From: Granulicella sp. S156 | GTDB taxonomy: Bacteria; Acidobacteriota; Terriglobia; Terriglobales; Acidobacteriaceae | NCBI RefSeq assembly: GCF_009766105.1 | Contig: NZ_LMUH01000007.1 | Span: 118,790 to 182,789, forward strand | DNA length: 64,000 nt | Direction of reading: 5' to 3' | Shown: in pieces, positions 43,938 through 50,607 of the stretch | Layout: each line of letters opens with the position of its first letter | Numbering within the stretch: the stretch's first letter is position 1 | Notes under the pieces: generated by a model | The model's input: only the letters and a program-made list of their open reading frames with translations | Database searches by the model: none | Told to the model about the DNA's origin: nothing | Made by a program: the position numbers and the translations under genes

Positions 43938-43980
43938 TTGACAACATAAGACACGTGTCATAGAAAGTAAGACATATGTA
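43938..43980 (+). promoter_or_regulatory. blaI promoter with two BlaI-type operator dyads
   Basis: TTGACA (43938-43943) with TAGAAA (43961-43966) makes a -35/-10 pair with a 17-bp spacer. The dyad GACACGTGTC (43950-43959) lies in the spacer and GACATATGTA (43971-43980; core ACATATGT palindromic) lies at the expected transcription start. Their centres are 21 bp apart, two helical turns, as expected for two BlaI dimers on one face of the DNA. Confidence 0.75.
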
Positions 43981-43989
43981 GGAGAACCT

Positions 43990-44373
43990 ATGCCCGGACC
44001 GAAGTTGTCGAAGCTTGAGATGCAGATTATGGAGACGCTCTGGACGCGGGGCGAGGCGTCGATTCGCGAGATGGTGGAGGCGTTTCCGGTGAAGAAGCGG
44101 CCTGGCTATACGACGATTCAAACGATGGTGTATCGTCTGATCGCCAAGAAGGTGGTGCGCCGGGCTCGCAAGGTGGCCAACTTCTATATGTTTGCCGCCG
44201 CTATATCGCGCGATGCGGCGCAGCGACGGTTAGTGGATGAGCTGCTGGCGATCTTCGGTGGCGAGTCGCGACCGGTGGTGGCACACCTGATCGACGCAGG
44301 CAAGTTGAGCCTGGACGATGTGGAGTTTGCCGAGAGGACGTTGAAGGGGTTGAAGGAAGAGAAGGAGGCATGA
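43990..44373 (+). CDS. blaI: BlaI/MecI/CopY family transcriptional repressor
   Basis: A 127-residue winged-helix repressor: KLSKLEMQIMETLWTRGEASIREMVEAFPVKKRPGYTTIQTMVYRLIAKKVVRRAR, followed by the dimerisation helices (AAISRDAAQRRLVDELLAIFGG). In the family, signal-activated BlaR1/MecR1 peptidases trigger cleavage of this repressor. AGGAGA lies four bases before the ATG. The gene ends in overlap with the M56 peptidase gene (ATGA), forming a blaI-blaR1-like pair. Two operator dyads lie in its own promoter, so it should be autoregulated. No beta-lactamase is adjacent. Confidence 0.94.
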   Translation: MPGPKLSKLEMQIMETLWTRGEASIREMVEAFPVKKRPGYTTIQTMVYRLIAKKVVRRARKVANFYMFAAAISRDAAQRRLVDELLAIFGGESRPVVAHLIDAGKLSLDDVEFAERTLKGLKEEKEA

Positions 44374-46271
44374 TGATGCAATCTCTGACTTCGATTGCGC
44401 CGATAGTTGCGAACCATCTATGGCAGTCAACCGTGTTTGCAGCTGCAGTGTGGCTGGTGACTCTACTGCTGCGCAGGAATGCGGCACGGGTAAGGTTTTC
44501 GCTCTGGCTCGCCGCCTCGATTAAGTTTCTGGTCCCCTTCTCGCTATTAGTCGGCCTGGGCGGATTGCTGCCACAACAGCAGCACGTTGAGGATCAAAGG
44601 CCAACGATTGTCTATTCCACGGTGAATGCCATGGGGCAGCCGTTTGCGGATTTCAAGGTTCTGGCTGCGGACTCTCCTGCACACCGTATGGGTTTGCTGG
44701 AACGAGTGAAGGCTGATGCGCCGGTCATGCTCGCGGTGATATGGCTTTGCGGCGCAGTGGTGGTGGTGCTGGTGTGGTGTGTGCGCTGGCGACAGATGCG
44801 GCGGCAACTGCGGCGGGCGGTGCCAGCGGTGGAAGGTCGCGAGTTTGAGGTACTGCGGCGGATGGAGCGTGGGGCAAGGGTCTCGCTGCTATTGTCGAGG
44901 GACTTGATGGAGCCGGGGATCTTCAAGGTGTTTCAGCCGGTGCTGATCTGGCCGGAGCAGCTATCGGCGCGGCTCGAGGATGAACACATCGAAGCGATCA
45001 TGGCTCATGAGCTGGTGCATGTTAGGCGGCGCGACAATCTGACTGCGACGCTGCACATGCTGGTAGAGGCGCTGTTCTGGTTTCATCCGATGGTGTGGTG
45101 GATGGAGCGGCGGCTGGTGGAGGAGCGCGAACGTGCGTGCGACGAGGCCGTGGTGGAGACGGGCAGCGATGCCACGACGTATGCGGAGAGTCTGTTGAAG
45201 GCCTGCCGGTTTTGTGTGGAGTCTCCTCTGGTTTGTGTTTCAGGAATTACTGGCGCGGACCTGAGCAAGAGAGTTCGCTCGATTATGACTCTGCGGCTGG
45301 AGAGGCTGAGCCCGATGATGAAATCTGTGTTGGCGTTGCTGCTGCTCATTGCTGTTACCGGGCCCGTATTCTTCGGTGCGCACTATGCGGAACTAAGAGC
45401 GCAGCAAGCGGTAGCCGAGGACTGGCAGAGGGCTGCGGGCGGGAAGATGGCGTTTGAAGTGGCATCGGTACGGTTGAATCCTGGGCAGAGTGGGCTGTCG
45501 AATTTTCGGCTGAGTACTGATGATGCCTATACGCCCACGGGTGGGCTGTTGACTGCAGATTCTCCGCTGTTGACCTACATCTTATTCGCGTACAAGTATT
45601 TGCCAACGCGTGAACAATTTCATGAGCTCCATCTTCCGCAGTGGGTACAGGACGATAGTTATGAGATTAATGCGCGAGCCCCAATAACGAATCCGACAAA
45701 AGATCAGATGCGGCTGATGATGCAGGCCTTGCTGAAGGAGCGGTTTGGGCTGGTGGCGCATCTTGAGACGCAAGAGACTCCGGTGCTGGAGATGACATTG
45801 ATCAAACAGGGAACTCTGGGGCCGCAACTGCATCGGCATGAGGATGGGCCAGCTTGCGATCTTAAGGTGACGACGGTTCATGGCGAAGAGCAGAAAGATA
45901 CGGATGTATTTCCGTCGCAATGTGGTGGCATTGAGGCGGAGAACAGACCGGACCACATGATTCTGTTGGGTGGGCGGGACACCACGATGGAGGTCATGGC
46001 CAAGTCTCTTCAAGTTGGCAGATTGGGCCGGTCCGTGGTGGATGCGACCGGATTAACCGGGAAGTATGACTTCACACTGAAGTGGACGCCAGCTCATGGT
46101 GATTTCGGGCAGGATCCTCGGACGACATCTCCAGACGCACCTGCGCCTGAGCCGCAGGGAACGACATTTCAGGAAGCGTTGCAGGAGCAGCTTGGAATAA
46201 AGCTGAAGCCGGGAAAAGCCCCGCTGAAGGTAATGGTGATCGATCATGTGGAGCGGCCTTCGGAGAACTAA
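44370..46271 (+). CDS. M56 family (BlaR1-like) metallopeptidase fused to a TIGR03435 domain
   Basis: A 633-residue membrane protein. Transmembrane segments lie at about 18-33, 42-66, 118-138 and 318-336. The zinc-peptidase motif is HELVH at 213-217 (IMAHELVHVRRRDN), with ERACDEAVVETG at 254-265. In place of the penicillin-binding sensor of BlaR1, residues about 360-633 form a TIGR03435 domain: MAFEVASVRLNP, LMMQALLKERFGLVAHLETQETPVLEMTL, VVDATGLTGKYDFTL, VMVIDHVERPSEN. This suggests the TIGR03435 part senses an envelope signal and drives BlaI cleavage. Three consecutive in-frame ATGs start the gene; with GGAGG at 44364-44368, the third (44376) has the best spacing. Confidence 0.92.
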   Translation: MMMQSLTSIAPIVANHLWQSTVFAAAVWLVTLLLRRNAARVRFSLWLAASIKFLVPFSLLVGLGGLLPQQQHVEDQRPTIVYSTVNAMGQPFADFKVLAADSPAHRMGLLERVKADAPVMLAVIWLCGAVVVVLVWCVRWRQMRRQLRRAVPAVEGREFEVLRRMERGARVSLLLSRDLMEPGIFKVFQPVLIWPEQLSARLEDEHIEAIMAHELVHVRRRDNLTATLHMLVEALFWFHPMVWWMERRLVEERERACDEAVVETGSDATTYAESLLKACRFCVESPLVCVSGITGADLSKRVRSIMTLRLERLSPMMKSVLALLLLIAVTGPVFFGAHYAELRAQQAVAEDWQRAAGGKMAFEVASVRLNPGQSGLSNFRLSTDDAYTPTGGLLTADSPLLTYILFAYKYLPTREQFHELHLPQWVQDDSYEINARAPITNPTKDQMRLMMQALLKERFGLVAHLETQETPVLEMTLIKQGTLGPQLHRHEDGPACDLKVTTVHGEEQKDTDVFPSQCGGIEAENRPDHMILLGGRDTTMEVMAKSLQVGRLGRSVVDATGLTGKYDFTLKWTPAHGDFGQDPRTTSPDAPAPEPQGTTFQEALQEQLGIKLKPGKAPLKVMVIDHVERPSEN

Positions 46272-46309
46272 CCCCGGGACTACTTCCTACGAATCGGTTC
46301 CGTTGTTCT

Positions 46310-46715
46310 TTAGATTTCTGCCGGAAACATGCACTCGATCCGAAACTCCTGCGCCGTGATGTCTTGCGGCAGGCCCACGGTAGAGATCATCGAGAAATAG
46401 GAGATCCTCTCGCTGCCTCGAATAAAGGTGATGGGCAGGACTGCGGTCTGACTCTTTCGAGCCACACTCAGTTCTTTGACTCCTGGTACTTCTTCAGACG
46501 GTCCACCAGCTCCGTCGTCTTCTGATCGGTGGCGTGCCCTACGGCCTCTCTATAGACACGCTGCGACCGCTTTCCACGAAGCTGATGTGGCGCTGAGAGA
46601 TACCTGTGTCCAGCGATAGCTCGAGCTGGCTCTTCCCACGCTGCTGTCGCCAGTAGCGCAGGAAGCCGCCCAGTTCGTGTTCCGGTTGTTGCCTGGTTTG
46701 AGTTAGAGAGTGCAT
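46310..46715 (-). pseudogene. Relic of an XRE regulator with MmyB-like ligand-binding domain
   Basis: Reading the minus strand from ATG at 46715 gives MHSLTQTRQQPEHELGGFLRYW followed by RQQRGKSQLELSLDTGISQRHISFVESGRS, a clear XRE helix-turn-helix. The frame then breaks. Another frame gives ELVDRLKKYQ, and a third gives ARKSQTAVLPITF and IRGSERISYFSMISTVGLPQDITAQEFRIECMFPAE before the stop at 46310, which is the C-terminal end of an MmyB-like ligand-binding domain. The middle (roughly 150 residues in intact members) is missing. So this 490-bp gap holds a decayed regulator with at least one large deletion and frameshifts. Confidence 0.75.
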
Positions 46716-46764
46716 TCAGTTACATCCTGACGATCAGTCGTTTGGATAGAGTCTATGCCTCCTG

Positions 46765-47154
46765 CTAGAACTGGACGGGGCCTACGGATCCTATCCAGCT
46801 ACGAACCTTCGACGGCTCTGCCTCGTCCATGTAGAAAAAGTGGGTCATGACGGGCTTTACGGTGGGCTTACTGCTGTCATCAGGCTTCATGGTGACGATG
46901 CCGCGAAAGATCTTGATCGATCCACCGTCCCAGTATTCCACTACATCGTGGTGCGCCGTGAACCCTGTGTCGATGAAGGCGCGGAGGCTTTCACGGATCG
47001 TCTCACGTCCATTCCATTCCGCAACGCCAAGCCGGCATGTCGCGTCCTCTACAAAGCAGTCAAAGCCTTTGCCGAAGGTCTTGTCATCGATCTCTTTCCA
47101 AAAAGCCAATAGCCATTCCGGGGGTGCGGTCTTGTTGATGGTTAGTGTTGTCAT
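46765..47154 (-). CDS. NTF2-like/SnoaL-like domain protein
   Basis: A 129-residue protein of the ketosteroid-isomerase-like NTF2 fold: PPEWLLAFWKEIDDKTFGKGFDCFVEDATCRLGVAEWNGRETIRESLRAFIDTGFTAHHDVVEYWDGG, ending with THFFYMDEAEPSKVRSWIG. It is likely a small isomerase, hydratase or binding protein; the substrate is unknown. AGGAGA lies seven bases before the ATG. It follows the TetR gene on the same strand with a 126-bp gap and may be regulated by it. Confidence 0.85.
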   Translation of the reverse strand: MTTLTINKTAPPEWLLAFWKEIDDKTFGKGFDCFVEDATCRLGVAEWNGRETIRESLRAFIDTGFTAHHDVVEYWDGGSIKIFRGIVTMKPDDSSKPTVKPVMTHFFYMDEAEPSKVRSWIGSVGPVQF

Positions 47155-47280
47155 CGTGTTCTCCTAAGCTGATATCGATCTACTGCTTTCTCAATATCGG
47201 CGCTTTGGGAGGCGCTCGCAATTACATCGGAGGTAATCGGGGATGCAACGCTGCTCCACAATTGCCTGCGTATGCAGCGA

Positions 47281-47883
47281 TCAGTCTCGGGGACGCAGCC
47301 CCATGATGATCTGTTCGACCGTTTCGCGAGCCAGGCGATCCAGTGGAGCACCGAGCAACGCTCCATTCTGAGACAGCGCGATCAACCCGTGAACAGCCGC
47401 GAAAGGTGCAAGGGCAAGACGAATGGGATCGCCAGGAATGACTCTGCCAGCCTTCTGTCCTTCGGCGATGAGTTGTGGACCGGAATAGAGCGCGCGTTCG
47501 CTGGCCTCCAACAACTCCGGGGGAGCGTCGGGATGGTTTTTCGACGCAAACATAAGCTCAAGCAGAACGGGATGAGTGCCGGCAAAACGCACCATGGAGC
47601 GGACGACCTTGACCAAACGGCTATCAAAATCGGCGTCTCGGTCGGCAATGGCACGCGCCAAGACGTCGCCATATTGTTCGAACCCATGGATGGCTAACGC
47701 ATTCAGCAGAGCCTGCTTGTCCGCGAAATGACGCCGGAAGGCAGAGTGGCTCACCTCGAGATCTCGGCTGAGTTCGCGCAGGGACAGGTTCTGGCTCCCG
47801 TGGGTTTCGAGGCTCTTGAGTGCGAGCTCAATGACCGCATCTCTCAGGTTTCCGTGATGATAAGGACGTTTCGGGGTCTTCAC
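47281..47883 (-). CDS. TetR/AcrR family transcriptional regulator
   Basis: A 200-residue repressor with the N-terminal helix-turn-helix YHHGNLRDAVIELALKSLETHGSQNLSLRELSRDLEVSHSAFRRHFADKQALLNALA and a helical ligand-binding domain (VVRSMVRFAGTHPVLLELMFA, LALAPFAAVHGLIALSQNG). The opening YHHGNLR is typical of the TetR subgroup with a WHG-type C-terminal domain. It is divergent from an SDR gene; the shared 107-bp region contains a -35 box and a dyad (47953-47969), a likely operator. Confidence 0.93.
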   Translation of the reverse strand: MKTPKRPYHHGNLRDAVIELALKSLETHGSQNLSLRELSRDLEVSHSAFRRHFADKQALLNALAIHGFEQYGDVLARAIADRDADFDSRLVKVVRSMVRFAGTHPVLLELMFASKNHPDAPPELLEASERALYSGPQLIAEGQKAGRVIPGDPIRLALAPFAAVHGLIALSQNGALLGAPLDRLARETVEQIIMGLRPRD

Positions 47884-47942
47884 TCTATTAGTTTCCCACT
47901 CAAGTTGAATCCAAGCCTAGTCTTCGGGCATCTATGTATCCA

Positions 47943-47971
47943 TTGACAACATTGTGTCCACCGGGCACATT
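47943..47971 (+). promoter_or_regulatory. Candidate promoter and TetR operator upstream of the SDR gene
   Basis: TTGACA at 47943-47948 is followed 17 bp later by CACATT (47966-47971, a poor -10). Between them is the dyad TGTGTCC (47953-47959) and GGGCACA (47963-47969), with one mismatch and a 3-bp spacer. A repressor bound here would block the SDR promoter. The -10 assignment is weak. Confidence 0.45.
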
Positions 47972-47990
47972 AGATGATGAAGGAGGAATT

Positions 47991-48776
47991 ATGAAAGTTT
48001 CAGGAAACACCATTCTGATCACCGGTGGAACATCCGGGATAGGCGAAGAGCTTGCAAAGCGCTTTCTAACACTCGGCAACACAGTTATTGTGACCGGTCG
48101 AGATGCGGCCAAACTTGACCGACTGAAGAAAGAGCAGCCAGCTCTGCACACGATCCAGAGCGACGCCAGCGATCCGACGGCCATTGAAGCGCTCTATGAA
48201 ACGGTGACCCGGCGGTTCCCGAAACTTAACGTCCTGATCAATAATGCCGGCATCATGCGCAAGATTAATCTTCAGGACAATAGCGGTGATTTGAAAGATA
48301 TCGGTCTTGAGATAGAGACCAATCTCCTGGGAGTGATTCGCATGGTGAAGCAGTTCCTTCCCCATTTGAAGCAGCAATCAGAGGCGGGGATCGTCAATGT
48401 TACATCGGGGCTGGCGTTCTCGCCCTTTCCGATCTCTCCTGTTTATTCGGCTTCAAAGGCAGGACTGCATTCGTTCACACAGTCGTTGCGGGTGCAACTG
48501 AAGAACACTCGCATCAAGGTCTTTGAACTTGCTCCGCCTGCGGTCGAGACCCCGCTGGCGAACGCCTTTGATGCTTCCGACACGAAGGGCGGGCCGCCGA
48601 TGATGAAGGTGGATAAACTTGTGGACCACGCCATCAAGGGCATCCGGAGAGACCAACTCCAGATCATGCCGGGATTCAGCCGGGTGTTAAACCTGCTGGG
48701 CCGGGCACTTCCCAAACTTGCCGTGAGAATGGCGAGCGCTCCTGTCGATGCCATGCTCGCGCAAACGAAAAGCTAA
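47991..48776 (+). CDS. SDR family oxidoreductase (DltE-like)
   Basis: A 261-residue short-chain dehydrogenase. Cofactor motif GGTSGIG, NNAGIM, catalytic Ser in NVTSGLAFSP and YSASK (Tyr/Lys) are present; the C-terminal PPAVETPLA and the MPGFSRVLNLLGRALPKL tail resemble DltE-type SDRs. AAGGAGG four bases before the ATG at 47991 decides the start against an ATG 19 codons upstream. A small membrane-protein gene follows after 24 bp. It is divergent from the TetR gene and is probably repressed by it. Confidence 0.92.
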   Translation: MKVSGNTILITGGTSGIGEELAKRFLTLGNTVIVTGRDAAKLDRLKKEQPALHTIQSDASDPTAIEALYETVTRRFPKLNVLINNAGIMRKINLQDNSGDLKDIGLEIETNLLGVIRMVKQFLPHLKQQSEAGIVNVTSGLAFSPFPISPVYSASKAGLHSFTQSLRVQLKNTRIKVFELAPPAVETPLANAFDASDTKGGPPMMKVDKLVDHAIKGIRRDQLQIMPGFSRVLNLLGRALPKLAVRMASAPVDAMLAQTKS

Positions 48777-48800
48777 GGACTTGGAGGAGAGGATTCGGCA

Positions 48801-49148
48801 ATGACGATCAAATTGATAAGTACGGCACTCATCCTGATCACGATCTATTTTTGCATCAGCCATGGGAGGGCCATCCTTGTGGGCAGTTCTCAAACTCGGG
48901 AGATGTTCGCACGCTTCCATATTGGGCGCCCGCTCCAGGTGGTCCTCGGAGTTCTGACGCTTCTCGTGGTCATCTTACTGGTGTTTCCTCAGACGTTCGT
49001 CGCGGGAAACCTGCTGAATCTGGCTTTGATCCTTTCAATAATGATATTTCAGCTGCGAAGCCGAAACATCAAGGGAGCGCTGATCGAGATCCCGTTTCTC
49101 TTGATGCCTCTCCTGATGATTTACCTGCGCCATCCGTTGCGTCGATAG
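48801..49148 (+). CDS. Small membrane protein of unknown function
   Basis: A 115-residue protein with four hydrophobic segments (LISTALILITIYFCI, PLQVVLGVLTLLVVILLVF, LLNLALILSIMIFQL, IEIPFLLMPLLMIYL). It resembles small DoxX-like or DUF four-helix membrane proteins, but I cannot name the family. It follows the SDR gene by 24 bp, with GAGAGGA upstream of its ATG, so the two are probably one operon. Confidence 0.78.
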   Translation: MTIKLISTALILITIYFCISHGRAILVGSSQTREMFARFHIGRPLQVVLGVLTLLVVILLVFPQTFVAGNLLNLALILSIMIFQLRSRNIKGALIEIPFLLMPLLMIYLRHPLRR

Positions 49149-49303
49149 CCACGTTCAACCCATTCCCGAGACTTAAACTCACGATAAAAACTGGTAACGT
49201 TCATATCCCCTTCATTTACATAGTGTTCGATGAGAGCTATTGGTCTTGCGCGGCCCCAAGCAAAACCCTGACGCCCGTGAACAAATCTATAGAGGTAATG
49301 GAT

Positions 49304-50512
49304 ATGAAGAAACAAGTTTTAGTCCTCGTCTCATCGCTGCTTATGTCTATACCGGCACTGGCCGGTGAAAACAACAGGGAGCCAGTTCCCCATGGCTCCG
49401 TGCCGAAGTTGGACCATGTCTTCGTCATCATGATGGAGAACCATCTGCAGCAGGAGATCATTGGCAATCCCAATGCTCCGTTCATGAACCAGGAAGCCGT
49501 GGAGGCGGGCCAGGCGACGAACTACTACGGCGTAGGTCATCCCAGCCTGATCAATTACCTGGAACTGACCGGCGGTTCCAACTTCGGCATTACCAACGAT
49601 GACCCGCTCAACTGGGTCAGCGGCCCCTGCCACTCCAATCAGTATGCCGACGATTGTAGCGGCGCTGTGGATTCGATCTCTAACGATGGGGAGGACGTAG
49701 CCACCCCCGCGACCGCGCCGAGCGGCGGCTGCAACGGCCAGATCTCCTTTACGGGCACGCCTGTCAATCACAACTGCGCGCTACGCAACTATCCGAGCAT
49801 CAACTACACGCCGAAGACGATCGCGCACCAGCTTGTAGCGGCCGGCCTAAGCTGGAAGGACTATCAGGAGAGCCTGCCGACGACCGGTCCGCGTGTCGAT
49901 GGTGTGTATTACTCGGATGGCAATTTTTCCAACCTTACGCCGAGCTCGTTCTTCACCTCCAACAGCCCGACGCCTGTGGTTTCGCAGCTCTATGTGACCG
50001 ATCACAATCCCTTTGTGTTCTTCGCCGACATTCAGCAGGGCTACGATCCGCTTCTGTCTGAGGCACAGGTCCAGGAGTGGAACGGCGCGGACGGCCTGTA
50101 TCATGACCTCGCGACTGGCAACGTCCCAAACCTGTCCTTCATCGTTCCCAACAAGTGCCATGACATCCACACGGTGGGCGGCCAGGCGAACACCTGCACC
50201 GACCAGCAGGCCGATATTAAACTCGCCGACTCTGTCATCAAGCAGGTTGTGCTTGCCATCAAGGCGTCCAGAGCCTGGCAGCAGGGTAACAATGCAATCG
50301 TCATCGTGTTTGATGAAAATGACTACTCGAACAATCTCAATCGGGTACCCTTCATCGTCGACAAGAACTATGGCAGAGCTGGTACTCAGGTGTCGGTTCC
50401 TTACGACCACTTCGATCTCCTGCGCACCCTGCAGGCAGGTTTCCGTCTTCCCTGCCTCAACCATTCTTGCGATAGCACGTCTACCCTGATCAGCCTGTTC
50501 AACGACAAGTAG
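49304..50512 (+). CDS. Secreted phosphoesterase (acid-phosphatase-like, PF04185 type)
   Basis: A 402-residue exported enzyme of the alkaline-phosphatase-like phosphoesterase family (phospholipase C/AcpA group). After the signal peptide (KQVLVLVSSLLMSIPALA) comes the metal-binding start HVFVIMMENHLQQEI, then GHPSLINYLELTGG, FVFFADIQ, LSFIVPNKCHDIHTVG, IVIVFDENDYSNN and SVPYDHFDLLRTLQAGF. It probably releases phosphate from organic phosphates outside the cell. The frame stays open far upstream, but AGAGG is eight bases before the ATG at 49304 and a signal peptide starts there. A strong terminator follows. Confidence 0.92.
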   Translation: MKKQVLVLVSSLLMSIPALAGENNREPVPHGSVPKLDHVFVIMMENHLQQEIIGNPNAPFMNQEAVEAGQATNYYGVGHPSLINYLELTGGSNFGITNDDPLNWVSGPCHSNQYADDCSGAVDSISNDGEDVATPATAPSGGCNGQISFTGTPVNHNCALRNYPSINYTPKTIAHQLVAAGLSWKDYQESLPTTGPRVDGVYYSDGNFSNLTPSSFFTSNSPTPVVSQLYVTDHNPFVFFADIQQGYDPLLSEAQVQEWNGADGLYHDLATGNVPNLSFIVPNKCHDIHTVGGQANTCTDQQADIKLADSVIKQVVLAIKASRAWQQGNNAIVIVFDENDYSNNLNRVPFIVDKNYGRAGTQVSVPYDHFDLLRTLQAGFRLPCLNHSCDSTSTLISLFNDK

Positions 50513-50538
50513 ACAGCTCTGGCTGTCCTCTACCCTCG

Positions 50539-50569
50539 GGATCCGCTCGCATTCTTTGCGGGCGGATCC
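50539..50569 (+). terminator. Terminator after the phosphoesterase gene
   Basis: GGATCCGCTCGCA (50539-50551) pairs with TGCGGGCGGATCC (50557-50569) over 13 bp with one G-T pair and a 5-base loop, followed by TTCTTTC. It starts 26 bp after the stop codon and fits an intrinsic terminator with a weak U-tract. Confidence 0.75.
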
Positions 50570-50607
50570 TTCTTTCAATTCGTCGCATCTTCTGGGAGCA
50601 CAAACTG

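Noticed and set aside
43990-46271. blaI/M56 as a beta-lactam resistance operon
   Set aside because: No beta-lactamase gene is adjacent and the peptidase lacks a penicillin-binding sensor; the TIGR03435 domain takes that place.
48851-49303. Long upstream extension of the phosphoesterase frame
   Set aside because: It overlaps the small membrane-protein gene in a different frame; the signal peptide and ribosome site place the start at 49304.
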